A DNA stretch of 64,000 nucleotides from Scortum barcoo (taxonomy: Eukaryota; Chordata; Actinopteri; Centrarchiformes; Terapontidae). The translations under genes were made by a program, and so were the position numbers. The stretch spans positions 1,704,182 to 1,768,181 of the forward strand of contig CM041538.1 of assembly GCA_023238725.1 (NCBI GenBank). The letters run 5' to 3'. Numbering within the stretch: position 1 is the first letter of the stretch; each line of letters begins with the position of its first letter. Below the pieces are notes generated by a model. That model saw only the letters and a program-made list of their open reading frames with translations. It was not told where the DNA came from and made no database searches. Positions 24,770-35,901 of the stretch are shown one piece after another.

Positions 24770-25002
24770 GCAGGCAGGAACAGCATACTTGGGATGCCAT
24801 AATCAATTGGCTGAAACAGTGTACAGGAACATCTGCACTGAGTATGAGCTGGAAGTCCACCGGTTAGAATGGACAACTCCTCCCAAAGTGGTTGAGAATG
24901 GCTGAGCTAAGGTACTCTGGGACTTCCAGATCCACACTGACAAACTGGTGATGGCTAACCAACCAGACATGGTGTTGATCGTCAAACTGCATGTGGCCGG
25001 GC
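24770..25002 (+). pseudogene. LINE with restriction-like endonuclease, first part
   Basis: Encodes H-N-Q-L-A-E-T-V-Y-R-N-I-C-T-E-Y, P-P-K-V-V-E-N (stop), then L-W-D-F-Q-I-H-T-D-K-L-V-M-A-N-Q-P-D-M-V-L-I. I recall these as the C-terminal region of fish non-LTR elements that use a restriction-enzyme-like endonuclease instead of an APE-type one (the group containing Rex6/R4, NeSL and Hero; exact clade not determined). Q-P-D is the first acidic position of the P-D...D..K nuclease core. An internal stop (TGA at 24902) and loss of the reverse transcriptase show it is dead and 5'-truncated. The frame is interrupted at 25003 and resumes at 26170. Confidence 0.65.
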
Positions 25003-26169
25003 TGTGACAAACCCAAGTAGCTAAAGCTTCTCTAGCTTCTCTTGTTTCCCTGCTTCTAGGATATACCCTCTAACCCCACAAAGAAAACTGCTACAGACCA
25101 GCTAACCCTCAGAATTATAGTCACACCTGGCAGTCAAGAGGCAGAGAAAGGGGTCAGAGAAAGGAGGTTCCCTCAAAAGTACAAATTTATTAAAATGGGA
25201 CTTATCCAAACAATACAATAGTTTACCTCTATCAGTTAAAATGTACAATAATTTATTCTAGATATATAATACTAAAAACACATCTCAGAATGAAAATTAT
25301 ACCAACAGGAGCAATAATGAAGAATAAATAATATGGCAAATGCTGAAAATTAAGAGTGAGTGTTAGTCGGTCACAGGAAGATTACTCACCATGCACACAC
25401 GTGCCCAGGCCCTACACACACACACTGCAATAAAAGTGTGACAAAAACAAACAAACAAAAAATCTGGTATGTGGTTTTCACTAATTACACTTATCACACA
25501 CACACAATTATAGGGCAGTACAGTGCAGGTGAGGGAAACCTATCCCCGTCATATGGCTGCTCACACACAACAGACCTGTAACATTTAAATACAGAGAGAA
25601 GGAAATATATCAACCAAAATATTCTTGAGGGAAGAAAAGAAGAATGATAAAACACAACCTGACCCGTAACAAAGGAATACTATTCTAAATACCAACCAAA
25701 AATAAATACAAAACAAAAGCAAAAATAATCAAAACAAAATATTAAGAAAATACGACAAATTATACCAAAACAAAAACAGCAGTGGCAAGACAGCTACGAG
25801 AGAGAGAAAGGCAATTATTAATGATGATGCACAAAGGTATATCATACTTATCACTCACTACAGATCTACCTCGTCTGTCTCATGGATATACTGCTTCCTG
25901 GACTCATGCAGTAAAACCCGTTGCACAGAAGCGGGACCTAAGGCATAACATGACACATCGCTCAAATATCCAACTACTTAATATTGGTTAAATAAAAATA
26001 CACGGAACCTACCAGCCGGCACCACAGCACACAATCCTCCCTTCAAGAAAAGGCAAAGTGAGCAAGCAACACGCTGCTCGAACCTTAGCCAATTATATAG
26101 CCTACAAATTGAAAGTGACAACAGCTCACCTGGCACTACAGTGGCTCAAAAGGGACAAACTGCACTACA
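25003..26169 (-). mobile_element. Antisense LTR-like insertion splitting the LINE
   Basis: On the plus strand it begins TGTGACAAACCC and ends TGCACTACA. On the minus strand it runs TGTAGTGCAG...GGGTTTGTCACA, with TG...CA ends. A minus-strand AATAAATTTG signal lies near 25187-25196, about 190 bp from that end. The flanks GGGC and TGGC may be a 4-bp duplication with one change. The interior is A/C-rich on the plus strand and non-coding. LINE coding sequence on both sides shows it is an insertion of about 1.17 kb. Confidence 0.55.
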
Positions 26170-26345
26170 TGGCTACATCCAGAAAAAGGCAGAGGGGATA
26201 GATGGAGCAATCCTGAGCAGCAGCAACATCAGGAAGAAGGAACGTAAAGCTGAAAATACCAAGGGCTGAAAGAGGAGCTAGAAAGATGTGGGGAATAAAG
26301 GCCACAGTAGAGCTAGTGCTGATGATCAGAGCGCTGGGGGCTGTG
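26170..26345 (+). pseudogene. LINE with restriction-like endonuclease, second part
   Basis: Resumes with K-K-A-E-G-I-D-G-A-I, S-S-S-N-I-R-K-K-E, then, after a frameshift, a degenerate match to the usual K-Y-Q-G-L-K-E-E-L-E, M-W-G-I-K-A-T-V-E and R-A-L-G-A-V. The I-D is the second acidic position of the nuclease core. Truncated at a TA repeat near 26346. Confidence 0.65.
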
Positions 26346-26369
26346 TTTATATATATATATATATATTTA

Positions 26370-26996
26370 TGTAGGGTGGTGGCTTAAATGTGTCCAAGGA
26401 GGGTGCTCTGGTGTTGTGTGGGCTGTAGGGCCCTTGAGTGATTCTTGTGGGACGCTGTGGTTTGCGCTTTTTGCGCTGTGTGCGGGCGCCATTTTGGCTT
26501 AGTATTCTCTTTTGCTATTCATAAGGTAAGCACTACAAATGGCGCTCTGCATAAATGGCAGATATACCAGTGTAGTATATATAAGTGGTTGCTGATATAT
26601 CCTGTTAAGCGCTGCGTTTAATAAGTTGATTGTGTACTGTCTGGCAAGGTTTTTTTTTAGTTTTATACTTTAGTGTTTTATATGAGGAAGTCGGCTGTTA
26701 CTTTGGCTAGTTTTCATTTGTAAAGCATTAGCTCTCATGTGTTTTCTCAGGCTGTGTGTATGACTGTGAGCCTTCTTTTTTTCTACTTTTGTACGACTTA
26801 AATTAGTGTTCGCTTTTGCCATTCATAAGGTGGAGCCGCCAGCAGAGAGAACAATAAACGGCACGGTCCGAGCCACAGTTGAAGTAACCACCTGTGTCCG
26901 ACTCGTCCCTCCACTATTCCCCGACATCAACACGACACAACACAACGCAGAGTCTCTGGGTGTGGAGAAGCGCAATCCCACACGGGCCGGGTTACA
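26370..26996 (+). mobile_element. Solo-LTR-like element with TATA and AATAAA
   Basis: Starts TGTAGGGTGG and ends CCGGGTTACA, with TA-repeat DNA on both sides, so a target duplication cannot be read reliably. It contains a TATATATAAG box (26576-26585), AATAAA (26853-26858) and a CG-richer tail, in the U3-R-U5 order of an LTR. A 17-bp word, TTTGC(T/C)ATTCATAAGGT, occurs twice (26511-26527 and 26815-26831). The first copy continues as a consensus splice donor, AAG|GTAAGC. No internal coding region adjoins. Confidence 0.55.
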
Positions 26997-27018
26997 TGTA
27001 TATATATATATATATATA

Positions 27019-27375
<357 letters not shown>

Positions 27376-27660
27376 GAGAAAGAGACGCCGCCTGAGGGGA
27401 AATGCAACGATAGGGAAGAAAAAGGCTTTAAGAGAGTGAAGGCTGAAGAAATGGAAAGGACAGGAGAGATGGGGGAGAGGATGTTTGAGATAAAGAGAAA
27501 ACAAAGCAAGAAGAGAGATGGACAGATACACAATATGAAACAGCAACAGAGAGAAAAGAGGGAGAGAGCTAGGTCATGGAGAGAAAGGAGTGAGACAGTA
27601 AAGAGGAAGAGACAGATGAGAGGAGTGAGTGAAGTGAAGGATGGAAGAGTGCAGTGATCA
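27376..27660. repeat. Purine-rich (GA/AG) low-complexity tract
   Basis: Strongly AG-rich plus strand with AGAGAAAG, GGAGAGA and AGAGGAAG words. Open frames on both strands are composition artefacts. Confidence 0.7.
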
Positions 27661-30600
27661 GTGCTGGGCTGCAACCCCACTTAGTGACCAGGCTGAAAGC
27701 TTTCCACTTCAGCAGCCTCTTGGCTGCACGCCTGATACCACATACACTCCCACTACATACACTCACACACTCTGACTGATGCCTACTTCAATACAGTCAC
27801 ACATACACACACCTTTCCACATCACAACACAGTTTTAAGCTGAACTAGGCAAGATATTTGGATAGAATCCCAGCTTTCTTATCTGTCCAAATCACAACAT
27901 CAGGTTCATCCATCCCATCCCCACTCATCCCATACACCACACATTCCTCCCACACCCAAATTAAATCCCGCTATTGTACTATGTACCCAAAGCTGATGAG
28001 TCAGTATAGAAAAGAGCCAGAACTGTGGCAGTTTTCTGATGTTACCTATCAGGAATTATGGTTATTAAAGTATTTACAATTCTGCTCTCTCTGCTGCTTT
28101 GCCAGTACAGCAGCATGGGAAGTGTGACATTAGTTTCCATAATTACTCAGGTTTTAAATCAAATTGATCAAAAAATCAGAATGCATTTATGAACACTGTA
28201 TGATCACCAAAACTTAATGACCAACATCTAATAATTAACAGCTGTGCATCTCACACAAACTACATTGTAAATGCAGTTAATAAAGCAGAATTGAGCTGAT
28301 ACGTTTGCTTGTAATGGATAGGTTTGGTGATATTCAATCATTTTTTTCTTGTCATCAAATCACATGTGCAGAGCAAAATTGACTAGTATTGTGAGTGTAT
28401 CAAAGCCTGATATATCTTAGAGCTCGGTTGTTCAGTGAGCCACACTGTTGCGCTGGGTGACTTGGTCCTTCATTACCAACATGAACACTGCAGTTTATTT
28501 TGACTCAGTTCCACATACACCATTGTGCTGCCCTAAATACTCACTAGAATGCCAAATGTGGATTAATCCATGGATGAAAATAGTCCCCCAAATATTACTT
28601 TTTCCTGTTTGAGTAAAGTTTGTTAAAAACACCAGCTTTTTTAGGAAATCACTCAACCTTTTTTTTCAAAATGAAACTATATATTTGTTAGGATTTTTCC
28701 AAGGACAGTCTGGGGATTTTTTAAAGTACCGAGAGGTGGACTAACACATTGGTGTGGACATGTTGGACACATAGTCTATTATATTAGCTTTTGGACCCAG
28801 TTCATCCATACCATTAGCAGTTAGCAGTGACCCTCTAGCCTCATTGGTACAATCAAATGTTGCTACAATAACATGCAAAAAAAAGTAACAGAACTAGCTC
28901 AATCACAACAAAATCATCTGTTGAATAACTCAAAAGTGGCATCACAACCTTTGGTGAAATAGACTGTTCAGTTTTTATAATGAAAAGACCCTGAGTTGTC
29001 TCAGTTTCTTGAAATATGGTTTTGACAAGATTTTGTTGTAGAGATTTTTGAAGACAAATGAGCTAAGAAGAGCTATAAACGGCCCTCTTTATGACCTTGT
29101 TCCCATTGCAGCTTTGACAAAACTGGGCAGGTGTTGGCGAGAATCAATCATCAGATTCTCTGCAGCACAAGTATATTTCATGGCACCAGAACTTTAATAA
29201 ATTCACCCATTTAAAGCAGAAGGTGGTAAAAATGCCTTTTAGTAACTGTCTCTATGTTCTGACAGTAGAACATGAAACAGATAATCTGTGATAAAATCAG
29301 ACTCCTCTGGCTCCACCTGCTGCCTCTAAGCTCATTGGACAAGAATCCACCACACCTGAATCAAAACAACCAATCAGAACAGAGGATCTGATGGAGCTTT
29401 AATTACTGCTCGTGTCTTCAGTTGAAAGATGACAGTTCCATGGAATCCATGGTTAAAATAAACCAATGTTGACTGTTGAATGTTGAGATGGAAACCAATG
29501 GTGGTGTAGTCTGTAGTTTGACTGACCCCACTATCCACACTGATGTTTCCCCTTTGCAAATTAACTTTGCCACCCTGTAATAACATCAACTTAATCACAT
29601 GTTGTTTTAGAGCAACAACTGACTGACTTCAGAACATCAGAACATCAGAAAATACCATCTTAGTATTGCCTCATTAAGACTTTTCCATTGACCCTGGTAC
29701 AACTGTGCAGCCCCCACAAACCCACAGTCAGCCATGCCCTCACCTCAGATTTCCTGTGGTACAGGGAAAGGGAAATTATCTAGCACTCAAATATATTAAA
29801 TATGGTGTACAGAATTATTCACCTTGATGGATTTTCCCTCTATGGTGAAGTGGATGTCTTTAATTTTCTCAGACTGTCTCACCCATTACATGGCTGAATT
29901 GGAATCATGCAGGAGCTGATCTATTGTTACCCCTCACACTCCCACCTCACCTTCCCTATCACCTGCTTAAGAAAAGAGAGCGTGAATTGGTGTTGAGGGC
30001 TGAAATTAGCCCTGAAACACAAGTACAGGTTTACTTTGCCTTTGTACAGGAGAAAAACACATTACTCGTGATTATAAAGCTCTCACACATATCTCTAATA
30101 TAGATCTTCAGGAAAAACAGGCTGTAGATGAGTGTGTTTTGTCTAATGAGACAGGGTGTGTTTGTGGTAGAAGTGCTAACAATGTGTCGCGTTGCTCAGC
30201 AGACACCCACTCACATCCAGCCTTTCCATCTTTGACACTGTGTGAATGTGATTAAAACCTCTTCCTGTTAGAAGGCTGCCTCCCCCGGTCCCCTGCCTCC
30301 TTCAGCCGGCAGCCTTAAATCTGAGCAGGCGCCTGCATGTGAGCATTGCCACACTATAGACTGAGGTTATAAGACCTAAATAACTGCACACAACAAAATG
30401 AGTGTGATTTCAAATGGTTGGTATACAGAGCTCATTATTAGTATACGAGGGACTGAGAACTAATGATTGAAATCACTGGCTATATTTTCTCTTGTCATGT
30501 AGAAGTCTGTACTGGATCTGTACTCTGAGTTTACAAGATCCTTATTTACACCTGTCGAATGCCAAATGATTATTTTTATTGATACAAAATTAAGCATACA

Positions 30601-31370
30601 GACAAAGAACACAGTCTTGTTTCACATAACTGTATGAGAATATTTACTATTCTGTTTTTTCACACCTTGTACAATTTACACCAAAAATAGAAACAGGTTA
30701 GGAAAGTAGTCTAAAGATTAACCAGTCAGTTAGATGTATGACTACATTTGTACAATCACACATTCGTACCACATTCAGTGATCTGTCTGTGTTCCTGTGC
30801 CTCCAGCTTTTACATGTCTGTTCAGGAAATATTCCAACAACAAATAAGATTTCCAGTTCTTAATGTTTACAGTGCTGCTTGAAAATCGTACAATAAAGTA
30901 GAGTTTTCAACTTCTTCTTTCTTGTCATCTTGTTAACATTTTCTTGAGTAAAATATATTATATTTTATATGACGTGACAAAATTTACAGCACCATACCAT
31001 ATGGTTGTTGATGGTTAAGGTTGTTAAAACAGCAAACACAGATATGGATACATGAATTATCAAATTTCTCTGTGTTCCATGTAAACACGATATTCTGAAT
31101 ATGATCAAAACAGGGATAAACCTCATAGCCAAGATCCTCATGCCCATGTAAAGATTCATTGTTTTAAACCCCTGTGTCTTTTGTGTCTTTAATTATGCAC
31201 ATCCCTGCATCACACACACACCCGCCCACCTTTCTGCTCAAGGCATATCTACAGCAGGATTTCCAACCAAAATGGCACATAACCACTCATCGGTGTAAGA
31301 GGCATTAAAATGTCTATTGATTAGTTTGCTAACTCAGAAGCTCAGAAGGTAACTGAGCTGTAAATTGAAG
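27661..31370. other. Intergenic DNA, nothing recognised
   Basis: No element ends, protein motifs or RNA features that I can recognise across this stretch. The 29374-29598 minus frame has no supporting context. Confidence 0.4.
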
Positions 31371-31416
31371 GCAGTAATCACATGATGAGTCCACAGACTT
31401 ATCATGTGATTACTGC
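31371..31416. repeat. Inverted repeat, 16-bp arms
   Basis: GCAGTAATCACATGAT (31371-31386), a 14-bp loop, then the exact complement (31401-31416). Confidence 0.9.
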
Positions 31417-31422
31417 ATCACA

Positions 31423-31452
31423 TGTGATAAGAGTATGCACACTCTTATCACA
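31423..31452. repeat. Inverted repeat, 12-bp arms, tight loop
   Basis: TGTGATAAGAGT (31423-31434), loop ATGCAC, exact complement at 31441-31452. It begins six bases after the previous hairpin. Confidence 0.9.
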
Positions 31453-32489
31453 CAGAGTGTGCTGCTAACTTTGTCAATAAATAACCATCTTTCTAAGAGG
31501 CCTCAACACACACACACTAACATACACACACACACACATATTAATCAATAAATCCTCATGGGTACAACAATTAAATCATAGTGAACACTACTAACAACTA
31601 CATTTTAAGTTTTGTGGTCCTGAAGAAGCTGCTGTTGCTGTACCTCAAGAAATAAATACAATAATATCCTTCTGAACATCTCAGTGTTTGACAGAAAGCA
31701 GGTAAACATAAATCCACAAATGTTCAAGTTTTCCTCTCAACAGCATGCAAGTTTTGTGTTTGACTGATGCACATTCAAGTCAGAGAGGCTATCAAACATG
31801 AGGACTCCTATACTACATACCTTCAGAACAGAAAGACAATACGGTAGTATAGTATGGCAGCCCACACTTTTCTTTTATCCACCCACAACCTCCTTCTGTG
31901 GTTCCTAGGTTAATTGGGATTTGCGTAAAATCCCCTGCAGTGTGTCCTTCCCTTCAGATTTGAAGGGCCAGTGGTACAAATGATAGTCAGTGGTGTGGTG
32001 TCCTGCAGGGATACACATATTTTACCATTTTGCATCTGGCATGTTTATGTTTTTCACTTTTTATCACAAAAAAGCAATTATGACCTCAAACTGAATTAAA
32101 AAAAGGTTTAATACCTTGTTACAAGAAAATGTCCCCTTTCAAAATGTGACGATATGTCCCTGAAGGGCTCCCACCTCTGTAACAAGACACCTTGTACCTT
32201 AAAGTGAGAAGAGCCGACTTTCATATTCACAGAACATGAATACATAAATATAAATTAACATCCATAAGAAATGTATTGCTTTTTGCTGTAAGCCTACTTT
32301 TTGGATGCAAAAGAGCAATAATTATTACTTTAATGACACACTGCAGTCATTGTTGGTTTGATGCACTACAGGCTTCTGTCAGAGGTGTAGCATGGATGAC
32401 TTTTTTATTAAAGTATGATAATTATCATAATAATCATAATAATTGGTACAAGAGATAAACCAGAGTGATTGAACTCAACTTTAGCAATC
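31453..32489. other. Intergenic DNA, nothing recognised
   Basis: Includes a CA-rich patch near 31507-31540. No further features seen. Confidence 0.4.
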
Positions 32490-32502
32490 AGGAATAATAA
32501 AT

Positions 32503-33998
32503 CCATCCATCCATCCATTTTCATCCGTTGGTCCGGGACCGGGTCGCGGAGGCAACAGTCTGAGCAGAGAGAAGCCCAGACCTCCCTCACCCCAGACACT
32601 TCCTCCAGCTCTTCCGGGGGATCCCGAGGCGTTCCCAGGCCAGCTGAGAGACATAGTCTCTCCAGCGTGTCCTGGGTCTTCCCGAGGCCTCCTCCCGGTG
32701 GGACACGCCTGGAACACCTCCCTAGGGAGGCGTCCAGGGGGCATCCGAAATAGATGCCCAAGCCACCTCAGCTGACTCCTCTCGATGCGAAGGAGCAGCG
32801 GCTCTACTCCGAGCTCCTCCCGAATGACCGAGCTTCTCACCCTATCTCTAAGGGAGCGCCCAGCCACCCTGCGGAGGAAACTCATTTCGGCCGCTTGTAT
32901 CCGTGATCTTGTCCTTTCGGTCATTACCCAAAGTTCATGACCATAGGTGAGGTGGGAGCGTAGATTGACCTTAGGTAAATCGAGAGCTTCCTTTCGGCTC
33001 AGCTCCTTCTTCACCACGACGGTCCGGTACACCGACCGCATTAACTGCATGGACGCTGCACCAATCCGCCTGTCAATCTCACGCTCCATCTTTCCCTCAC
33101 TCGTGAACAAGACCCCGAGATACTTGAACTCCTCCACTTGAGGCAGGACCTCTCCACTCACCCGGAGAGGGCACACCACCCTTTTCCGGTCGAGTACCAT
33201 GGCCTCGGATTTGGAGGTGCTGATTCTCATCCCAGCCGCTTCACACTCGGCTGCAAACCGCTCCAGCACATGCTGAAGGTCCTGGCTTGAAGAAGCCAAC
33301 AGGACAACATCATCTGCAAAAAGCAGAGATGAAATCCTGTGGTTCCCAAACCTGACTCCCTCCGGCCCCTGGCTACGCCTAGAAATCCTGTCCATAAAGA
33401 TTATGAACAGGACCGGTGACAAAGGGCAGCCCTGCCGGAGTCCAACATGTACTGGGAACAGGTCTGACTTACTGCCGGCAATGCGAACCAAGCTCCTGCT
33501 CCGGTCGTACAGAGACCGAACAGCCCTTAGCAAAGGCCCCCGGACCCCATACTCAAGCTGGAGCACTCCCCACAGAATACCACGAGGGACACGGTCGAAT
33601 GCCTTCTCCAGATCCACAAAGCACATGTGGACTGGTTGGGCAAACTCCCATAAACCCTCTAAGCACCCTGTGGAGGGTATAGAGCTGGTCCACTGTTCCA
33701 CGACCAGGACGAAAACCGCATTGTTCCTCCTGAATCCGAGGGTCGACTATCGGCCGAATTCTCCTCTCCAGTACCCTGGCGTAGACCTTCCCGGGGAGGC
33801 TGAGAAGTGTGATCCCTCTGTAGTTGGAACACACTCTCCGGTCCCCTTTTTAAAAGAAAAAGAGGACCACCACCCCACCCCAGTTTGCCACTCCAGAGGT
33901 ACTGTCCCCAACCTCCATGCAATGTTGCAGAGGCGTGTCAGCCAAGACAGCCCCACAACATCCAGAGATTTGAGGTACTCAGGGCGGATCTCATCCAC
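32503..33998 (-). pseudogene. Rex3/RTE reverse transcriptase, frameshifted
   Basis: Minus strand. The first piece (33998-33850) has D-E-I-R-P-E-Y-L-K and L-C-N-I-A-W. The second, in another frame (33834-33660), has N-Y-R-G-I-T-L-L and C-G-F-R-P-G-R-G-T-V-D-Q. The third (33701-32503) is open for about 400 codons. It holds motif A (F-V-D-L-E-K-A-F-D-R-V, about 33620), motif B (L-R-Q-G-C-P-L-S-P, about 33435), the catalytic F-A-D-D box (about 33315) and F-K-Y-L-G-V-L-F (about 33120). C-terminal L-R-W-L-G-H-L-F-R-M-P follows near 32770. At least two frameshifts separate the three pieces. The tail after R-R-P-R-E is also shifted relative to the family. Catalytic residues are kept, but no continuous protein can be made. 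Confidence 0.9.
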
Positions 33999-34033
33999 CC
34001 CCGGCGCCTTGCCACCGAGGAGCTTGAACTACC

Positions 34034-34402
34034 TCAGTGACTTCGGCTTGGGTGATGGACAGAGTCCACCTCAGAGTCCCCATCCTCTGCTTCCTCATTG
34101 GAAGGCAAGTCGGTGGGATTGAGGAGATCCTCGAAGTATTTCTTCCACCGTCCGACAATGTCCTCAGTTGAGGTCAACAGCTCCCCACCTGCACTGTAAA
34201 CAGTGTTGGCAGAGTACTGCTTCCCCCTTCTGAGGCGCCGGACGGTTTGCCAGAATCTCTTCGAGGCCGACCGATAGTCCTCCTCCATGGCCTCACCGAA
34301 CTCCTCCCAGACCCAGGTTTTTGCCTCCAGGACCGTCCGGGCTGCGGCTTGCTTGGCCTGCCGGTACCTGTCAACTGCGTCAGGAGTCCCACAGGCCAAC
34401 AT
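34034..34402 (-). pseudogene. Rex3/RTE linker between endonuclease and RT
   Basis: A 122-codon open segment. It includes Y-R-Q-A-K-Q-A-A-A-R-T-V and F-G-E-A-M-E-E-D-Y, then F-W-Q-T-V-R-R-L-R-R-G-K and W-K-K-Y-F-E-D-L-L-N-P. These are typical of the region before the fingers of RTE-type reverse transcriptases. Its end shifts frame before the P-E-Y-L-K segment at about 33980. Confidence 0.75.
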
Positions 34403-34759
34403 GGTCCGATAGGGACTCCTTCTTCAGTCTGACAGCATCCCTTACTTCCGGTGTCCACCACCGGGTTCGGGGATTGCCACCACGACAGGCACCAGAGACC
34501 TTGCGTCCACAACTTCAACCGCATGTCGACAATGGAGGCAGAGAACATGGTCCACTCGGACTCAATGTCTCCAGCCTCCCTCGGAATCTGTGAGAAGCTC
34601 TTCCGGAGGTGGGAGTTGAAGACCTCCCTGACAGAGGGCTCGGCCAGACGTTCCCAACAGACCCTCACAATGTACGTTTGGGTCTGCCAGGTCTGTCCAA
34701 CTTCCTCCTCTGCCAGCGGAGCCAACTCACCACCAGGTGGTGATCAGGTTGACAAGCTC

Positions 34760-35460
34760 AGCCCCTCTCTTTACCCGAAAGTGTCCAAGACATACGGCCG
34801 GAGATCAGATGAAACGACAACAAAGTCGATCATCGACCTCCGGCCTAGGGTGTCCTGGTGCCATGTGCACTGATGGACACCCTTATGCTCAATTATGGTG
34901 TTCGTTATGGACAAACCGTGACTGCACTTTAAGTCCAATAACAGAACACCACTCGGGTTCAGATCGGGGAGGCCGTTCCTCCCGATCACGCCCCTCCAGG
35001 TATCACTGTCATGCCCACGTGTGAGCGTTGAAGTCCCCAATAGAACAATGGAGTCCCCAGTCGGCAGACACTATCAAGTACCCCTCCCAGGGACTCCAAG
35101 AAGGCAGGGTACTCTGTACTGCTGTTCGGCCCGTAGGCACAAACAATAGCAAGAGACCTATCCCAACCCGAAGGCGCAGGGAAGCGACCTTCTCGTTCAC
35201 CGGGGTGAACTCCAACACGCATGGCGGCTGAGCTGGGGAGCTATGAGCAAGCCCACACCAGCTCGCGCCGCGCTCACCCTGGGCAACTCCAGAGTAGTGG
35301 AGGGTCCAGCCCCTCTCAAGGAGCTGGGTTCCAGAGCCCAAGCTATGCGTGGAGGTGAGCCCGACTATCTCTAGCCGGTACCTCTCAACCTCCACGCACG
35401 AGCTCAGGCTCCTTCCCCCCCAGTGAGGTGACATTCCATGTCCCTATTGCCAGAGTTTTG
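34760..35460 (-). pseudogene. Rex3/RTE APE-type endonuclease, frameshifted
   Basis: Reading on the minus strand from about 35445: W-N-V-T-S-L-like start, then the Y-R-L-E-I-V-G-L-T-S-T-H-S block (35340-35380), G-V-A-Q-G-E-R-G-A (about 35285), L-E-F-T-P-V-N-E-K (about 35200) and I-G-D-F-N-A-H (35012-35035), the catalytic aspartate/asparagine motif of APE-like LINE endonucleases. L-G-R-R-S-M-I-D-F-V-V-V-S-S-D (34810-34850) corresponds to the C-terminal nuclease block. Segments lie in different frames. This domain nicks target DNA in active elements. Here it is inactive. Confidence 0.8.
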
Positions 35461-35461
35461 T

Positions 35462-35889
35462 TCCAGGGATTGGGTCGTCGAGGCCCCCTGCCACGACTGC
35501 TACCCAAACCACATTGCACCGGCCCTCATGGACCTTCCTGCGGGTGGTGAGCCTACTGGAAGGCGGGCCCACGTCGCCATTTCGGGCTGAGCCCAGGCCG
35601 GGTCCCGTGGGCAAAGACCCGGCCACCAGGCGCTCGCCTGCGAGCCCCAACCCCAGGCCTGGCTCCAGGGTGGGGCCCCGGTGCACGCCAATCCGGGCGA
35701 CGTAACGGTCCTTGATATTCTTCTTTTCATGATGGGCTTCTGAACCGCTCTTAGTCTGGCCCGTCACCTAGGACCTGTTTGCCATGGGAGACCCTACCAG
35801 GGGCGTAATGCCCCCGACAACATAGCTCCTAGGATCATTCGGGCACACAAACCCCTCCACCACAGTAAGGTGGCGGTTCAAGGAGGGGA
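35462..35889 (-). other. Rex3/RTE GC-rich 5' leader
   Basis: Minus-strand 5' end of the LINE, with C/G-rich direct words such as GGGCCCGCC and CTGGGG. No confident coding start was identified. It ends at the target duplication 35890-35901. Confidence 0.65.
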
Positions 35890-35901
35890 GGAATAATAAA
35901 T

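Larger units (their letters stand above)
32503..35889 (-). mobile_element. Rex3/RTE-type LINE, near full length
   Basis: A 3.4-kb non-LTR retrotransposon on the minus strand, about the usual RTE length. It is flanked by a direct repeat GGAATAATAAAT (32491-32502 and 35890-35901; 13 bp if the preceding A is counted), the target-site duplication. Its 3' end is a GGAT repeat (ATCC units at 32501-32516 on the plus strand). From 5' to 3' it carries a GC-rich leader, an APE-type endonuclease, a linker, a reverse transcriptase and the C-terminal tail. GC content is far above the surroundings. It seems to be a relatively recent insertion, since ends and duplication are intact, although the frame is broken in several places. 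Confidence 0.92.

Noticed and set aside
31371..31452. CRISPR-like repeats
   Set aside because: These are two hairpins, not regularly spaced direct repeats, and the context is eukaryotic.
33403..34122. 239-codon plus-strand frame
   Set aside because: Antisense to the reverse transcriptase fingers of the LINE, with no independent motif.
34451..34873. Plus-strand 140-codon frame in the Rex3/RTE element
   Set aside because: It is a shadow of the GC-rich minus-strand LINE; the minus strand carries the family motifs.
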